A stretch of 64,000 nt of DNA. Origin: JAFDZV01 sp035549015. GTDB lineage: Bacteria; Bacteroidota; Ignavibacteria; OLB7. Shown in pieces: positions 60,159 to 64,000 of the stretch. The translations under genes and the position numbers were made by a program. The stretch spans positions 1 through 64,000 of the forward strand of contig DASZRW010000043.1 in the NCBI GenBank assembly GCA_035549015.1, read 5' to 3'. The notes under the pieces were generated by a model. It saw nothing but the letters and a program-made list of their open reading frames with translations, was not told the origin of the DNA and made no database searches. How positions within the stretch are numbered: position 1 is the first letter of the stretch; every line of letters starts with the position of its first letter.

Positions 60159-62702
60159 TCAATCGTCATGCTGAATCCGGAGTGGAACGAACCGCGTGCG
60201 GCTCCCGGTGCGCACGCAGATGAAGTACTCCCCGGTTGCCGGCGAGCCGAGTTCGAAGCTGCGGCACCGTTGCCCTTCCGGCTCCTCCTCATCGGCGAGC
60301 ACGGAGCGCAGTTGCCCGATCTCGTCGTACAGCTCAATCCGCACCCTGGCCGGCGCATCGAGCGCATAGCTCACCATGCACGTCCCCGGGCATGGATTCG
60401 GGAACACCGTCACATCTGCATCACCGGGATGCGGGCGCTCCACGGCCGAAGTATTCCGCACGGTCACTGCCACATCCTTCGTCGTCATGCTGATATCGTC
60501 GAACGCGCGGAGCGTGAACGTATAGATGCCGGGAACCGTCAGGTTGCCGACTTCCGAATTGGGGAGGCCCTGGTGAGCGAACGTTGGATGCGCTCCCGCC
60601 GGCGCGGATTTCACCACCCACCAGTGCCGAAGAAGATCTCCTTCACGATCGCTCGTGGTTGCGGTGAGCTGCGTGGTGGTTGCCGGCAACGAGAGCACAC
60701 CCGGCGAGGCGGCGACCGAACCGATCACCGGAGGCGTGTTCTGCGGATGCACCGTGCAGATCACCTGTGCGATAACCGGAGCGTGCGAGCGATCGCTCAC
60801 GGCAATTTGAAAGACATAGTCGCCGGGAACGGTCATATTGGTGATGTTCGAACGGAAGCTCGCATATATCGAGATGGTGCCGCTCAATGCAACCGACGCC
60901 GTCGGGGGCTGGCTCACAACGGTCCACTGCGCCGTCAGCGTATCGTTCTCGAGATCGGAGATGTTTGCCTGCAGCACTCCGGAGGAGGTGGGAAGCGCGA
61001 TGTTCGTATGCAGCGGCACGCCGTCGGCGCGCGGCAGGTCCAGCACCACTCCGTACGGCGCCGCAAGGCGGAACCCGGTGTAGCCGAGAACCGGCGGCTG
61101 GTTCGACTCGTAGCGAACAAGGTACGCCTGCTTCGACGTGGTGTTGATTCCATCCCGCACCTCCACATTGAAGACGTACGTGCCGGCGGCGGTAAGGCCG
61201 CTGACGGTTGTGGTCGCCGCATCGGGCGTTGCAAGAGCAACGTTCGCACCGGCAGGCGTGCGTACCACGGACCATCGGTATGTCAGCGGATCGCGCTCGG
61301 GATCGTTCGCCGTCACGGACAATGAGGACGTGGTGGCCGGCGGTTCCACCACACCGGGTGTGGAGCCCCAGGTCATGATGGTGGGCGGAAGGTTCGGCCC
61401 GGCGTATGGATAAAGCGTTGCCACCACGCCGCTCGGAACCGACAGCGTCGTGCCGCTGTCCGCAACGGTTCTCACGCCGAGCTCCTGGAACGCGATCACG
61501 GAGTTTGCGGCCTGCGAAAGCCCGTATCTGCCGGACGGCACTCCATGCAGCGTCACGCTCTTCGTGGCGGGTGAGGTGTTGTAGATGACGGACGTTGCTG
61601 CTCCTCCCTTCACGAATGCGAGCACGCGAACGGTAGTGTCCGAGGATTGCGCTCCGATGCGCACGGCACCGGGCCGCACGTAATGCAGCACCTGCCGGAG
61701 ACGGAAGTAATACCGCGTTGGAGTGAACGATGTATATCCCGGATTTGGATTGACGGTGTTGGAACTGCTGAACGCCACCTCCCAGTAGGTGACGCCGCCG
61801 CGGAGCAGATCATCGAACAGATTGTCGATGTTGTTCGGATCCATCTCCGTCTGAGCGGTCGGTATTCCAATCGATGCACCGAACTCCCTGATCTGCGAGC
61901 GATAGGGATCGGCGGTTCCGTAGTTGTGATAGGAAAGGCGGCCGACGTACGGCCACATGCCGGAGTCCGCCTGAACGGCCGTGATATAGTCCCAACTGGT
62001 TTTCGGTGCCACCGCCTCGGGGAATTGAATCCGTGTTCCAAGGCCGTTGGCGGCAAGCCGCGGACCCAGTGCCTCGATATCATCCGCGAGAACCTTCGGC
62101 GTCCAGTTGCCCGTTGGCTCGTTGATGATCACCGCGTAATTCATCTCCACCCCGTAGTGCTCCTTCCAGTAGAGTGCATTCGCCACTATCTGCTGCGCCC
62201 GCTCACCGGGATGATTCAGAATCCATGGCTTCTGGAAGGCGGCGAGGCTGGCGTATCCGGGACTGGAATAGAATGACGGCCGATACCCTTCGGCGAGGAC
62301 ACGGTTCCTGAAATAGGCCATGTAGTCGAATGACTTCGCCGGCCCCGGTTCGAACTTCGTCCAGTCGATGCTGTCGCAATCGCCGTTGTCGCCGCCGCTG
62401 CCATCGAGCCGCGGCCCCACCTCCGTGATGCGCGTGCCGGTGAGGCCCCAGTCGTCGGTGAGATAATCGATGTACTGATAGTCGACGGAGTCCACCGCAG
62501 CCCACCCCGCAGCCAGGTTACCGCTTCCGTGTCCCCATCCCTCGATCGTCTGAAAGCGGACGGCCGGATCGAGACTCACGGTTACCTGTGCCGTCACTGC
62601 CGGCGCGCCCCACAACCAGAGTGCCGCCGTAACGAGAATGATCGGAAGCCAGGTACGCCGCGTCGTGCAGCGTGATTCGGAATGGATCGCATATGTGCTC
62701 AT
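60159..62702 (-). CDS. Secreted GH30-like glycoside hydrolase with PKD-like domains and T9SS sorting domain
   Basis: An 847-residue protein. A signal peptide (~15-39, ending AVTAQ) precedes a TIM barrel starting FQTIEGWGHGSG, with VGPRLDGSGGDNGD, SFYSSPGYAS, the acid/base in VIINEPTGNW and the nucleophile in PTAQTEMDPNN, then a beta domain (~400-475) common after GH30 barrels. Three PKD/cadherin-like Ig domains follow (each with a PPxI or PPVxG start and YxFxVxVxD ending). The C-terminal ~80 residues, from VFPNPCPGTCMVSYALDAP to the end, form a T9SS sorting domain, although the last strand is unusual (FVPLRIQHDD). Family precedent gives glucuronoxylan, beta-1,6-glucan or glucosylceramide-type substrates; which is not readable here. 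Confidence 0.82.
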   Translation of the reverse strand: MSTYAIHSESRCTTRRTWLPIILVTAALWLWGAPAVTAQVTVSLDPAVRFQTIEGWGHGSGNLAAGWAAVDSVDYQYIDYLTDDWGLTGTRITEVGPRLDGSGGDNGDCDSIDWTKFEPGPAKSFDYMAYFRNRVLAEGYRPSFYSSPGYASLAAFQKPWILNHPGERAQQIVANALYWKEHYGVEMNYAVIINEPTGNWTPKVLADDIEALGPRLAANGLGTRIQFPEAVAPKTSWDYITAVQADSGMWPYVGRLSYHNYGTADPYRSQIREFGASIGIPTAQTEMDPNNIDNLFDDLLRGGVTYWEVAFSSSNTVNPNPGYTSFTPTRYYFRLRQVLHYVRPGAVRIGAQSSDTTVRVLAFVKGGAATSVIYNTSPATKSVTLHGVPSGRYGLSQAANSVIAFQELGVRTVADSGTTLSVPSGVVATLYPYAGPNLPPTIMTWGSTPGVVEPPATTSSLSVTANDPERDPLTYRWSVVRTPAGANVALATPDAATTTVSGLTAAGTYVFNVEVRDGINTTSKQAYLVRYESNQPPVLGYTGFRLAAPYGVVLDLPRADGVPLHTNIALPTSSGVLQANISDLENDTLTAQWTVVSQPPTASVALSGTISIYASFRSNITNMTVPGDYVFQIAVSDRSHAPVIAQVICTVHPQNTPPVIGSVAASPGVLSLPATTTQLTATTSDREGDLLRHWWVVKSAPAGAHPTFAHQGLPNSEVGNLTVPGIYTFTLRAFDDISMTTKDVAVTVRNTSAVERPHPGDADVTVFPNPCPGTCMVSYALDAPARVRIELYDEIGQLRSVLADEEEPEGQRCRSFELGSPATGEYFICVRTGSRTRFVPLRIQHDD

Positions 62703-63003
62703 GGGTATCGGCTCGCTCGTGTGGACCAACCAGCCGTGCCTGGACAAAGGCATGCTGCACGGCCTGTTGCCAAGTATGATCACATCAACGGAGCGAATGT
62801 TACAGCCCACTGGTTACGGGCCGGTGATACCTGGGCAATGCGAACCGTGGATCGTATTCGTTGCACCGGACGCGCATGATTGCCGCTCGGGGCATGGTGG
62901 CATCTCCGGCAGGATATCCGCCGCGGAGGACGCGGAGGAACAGAGAGAACCGAATCTCTCCACTCCTCCACGCCCCGTAGCGATTCCATCTGTTGCGACG
63001 ATG
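62703..63003. other. Intergenic region before the GH30-like gene
   Basis: The 301 bp between the stop of the GMC gene and the GH30-like start hold no supported gene or repeat. Both flanking genes read leftward, so this region should carry any separate promoter for the GH30-like gene. Confidence 0.45.
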
Positions 63004-64000
63004 CTACAGCGATGCGAGGTGATCGCCCAGGCGCACCGCCAGCGCAATTATCGTCAGCGTCGGGTTGGAGACGCCGCCCGTTGTGAAGACCGATGAACTC
63101 GCGATGTATAGGTTCTCGATCTCGTGCGACCGGCAGTTCCCATCCACATATCCGTTGCGTGGATCGCGCGACATGCGTGTGGCCCCCATGTGATGATCGC
63201 CCGGCGCGGTAATCACCGGGTTGCTGGTGCCGCCGGACGCATAGCCCAGCTTCTTCACTTCGGCGATCGTATACGTCATGGCCATTTCCGCCGTGTGGGC
63301 GTCCAGTGCCGTGGTACGCCAGTCCAGCAACACATCCGGATCGCCGAACAGGTCGCGCCGCGTACTGCTCAGCCGGATCGTGCTCGCGGGATTGGGCACC
63401 TGCTCCCAGTTGAGATTGATGTTGCCGCTGGAGAAATCCACCTTCGCACGGAAGTTGCCGATCCCGACGGTACGGAGCGTGTGATCGGTTGGAACGTACG
63501 TGGCGAAGATCCGCGGCGGCCATTGATATCCCTTCAACTCCACTTCCGGCCACCGGCTGTAGAAGTTCTGCACCTCCACCGATGGACGGGATGTCATGGA
63601 CAGACGCCCGGCGTTGGTATTGAGCGGATGTACCATGAAGTTGCGCCCGAGATGTCCGGACCCGTTGCCGATGCCGCCGGAGATCAGTAACAGACGGATG
63701 GTCTCGATCCCTCCCGCGGCAAGCACAACATGCTTCGCACGCACCGTGAAGGTGTTGCCCGGCCGCGCCGGATGCACGGAGCGATCGATCGTCTGCGCGT
63801 TGATCCGCGCAATGGCTGTGCCAGCGCCGTTGGTCTCCAGGCGCCGCACATTGGCATTCCTCACCACCGTCACATTGTGCGATCGAATCAGGTCCGGTCC
63901 CCACACATGCTGAAAGTCCAGGGCGCCGTCGATCGCAGGACCGTTGCCGTTCATGATGCTGAACACACCGGTGCGCACCACGCCGGTGGCCTCCGGGAGT
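63004..64000 (-). CDS. GMC-family FAD-dependent oxidoreductase, C-terminal part
   Basis: The frame is open to the right edge, so about 331 C-terminal residues are visible and the N-terminal FAD-binding half lies outside. Family signs are VRAKHVVLAAGGIETIRLLL (the NAD/FAD strand region common to GMC and fumarate-reductase-like folds), the catalytic-loop His pair in DHHMGATRMSRDP, and the ending NLYIASSSVFTTGGVSNPTLTIIALAVRL, where Asn/Pro close the flavin site. GMC enzymes oxidise alcohols or sugars; in this arrangement it could oxidise cello- or other oligosaccharides, but that is not shown by the sequence. It is on the same strand as the GH30-like gene. Confidence 0.85.
   Translation of the reverse strand, partial: LPEATGVVRTGVFSIMNGNGPAIDGALDFQHVWGPDLIRSHNVTVVRNANVRRLETNGAGTAIARINAQTIDRSVHPARPGNTFTVRAKHVVLAAGGIETIRLLLISGGIGNGSGHLGRNFMVHPLNTNAGRLSMTSRPSVEVQNFYSRWPEVELKGYQWPPRIFATYVPTDHTLRTVGIGNFRAKVDFSSGNINLNWEQVPNPASTIRLSSTRRDLFGDPDVLLDWRTTALDAHTAEMAMTYTIAEVKKLGYASGGTSNPVITAPGDHHMGATRMSRDPRNGYVDGNCRSHEIENLYIASSSVFTTGGVSNPTLTIIALAVRLGDHLASL

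Overview
The window looks like a GC-rich chromosome segment from a bacterium of the Bacteroidota/Chlorobiota/Ignavibacteriota (FCB) assemblage. The evidence is three secreted proteins and two decayed genes with type IX secretion (T9SS) sorting-domain-like C-termini, giant Sec-secreted RHS proteins, a DUF2723-type region and TPR-LuxR regulators of the kind common in that group. No rRNA, tRNA, CRISPR array, transposase or T9SS machinery gene was recognised. Placement below this level is inference.

Layout. 0-3 kb: the 3' end of a tandem-repeat tail-fibre-like gene, a small secreted Cys-rich protein and a lone receiver domain. 3.4-6.8 kb: a two-gene unit made of an NLR-like STAND ATPase and a small protein, sharing one N-terminal Gly/Asn/Gln-rich motif; this is a candidate amyloid-signalling cell-death or immunity pair. 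7-12 kb: a choloylglycine-hydrolase-like amidase, a second Cys-rich protein, a polytopic membrane protein, a decayed T9SS cargo gene and a nucleotidyltransferase. 12.7-20.4 kb (minus strand): a surface operon of T9SS cargo, outer-membrane barrel and a 1931-aa fibre ending in a peptidase-S74 chaperone. 20.7-24.8 kb: two tandem TPR-LuxR regulators. 25-44 kb (minus strand): a Cys-rich gene, then an operon reading FG-GAP/T9SS protein, SpvB-like/RHS protein, RHS toxin, DUF2247-like immunity protein. 44-53.5 kb: two more Cys-rich genes, a MetE-like methyltransferase with a candidate cobalamin riboswitch, a TPR-SARP regulator and a clan-A glycosidase-like protein. 54-64 kb: an SDR enzyme, small metabolic genes, a lipoprotein, a TPR/DUF2723-type protein, a GH30-like glycosidase with PKD-like domains and a T9SS domain, and a truncated GMC oxidoreductase.

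Themes. Five dispersed paralogues encode secreted Cys-rich proteins in two subfamilies; three of them share a 19-nt partly palindromic motif about 100-140 bp upstream in the same orientation relative to the gene. Two families of interspersed intergenic repeats are present: a ~150-bp cloverleaf-like element (3 copies) and a ~210-250-bp element (2 copies). The genes mostly serve surface display, secretion, conflict and environmental sensing; little housekeeping metabolism is present.
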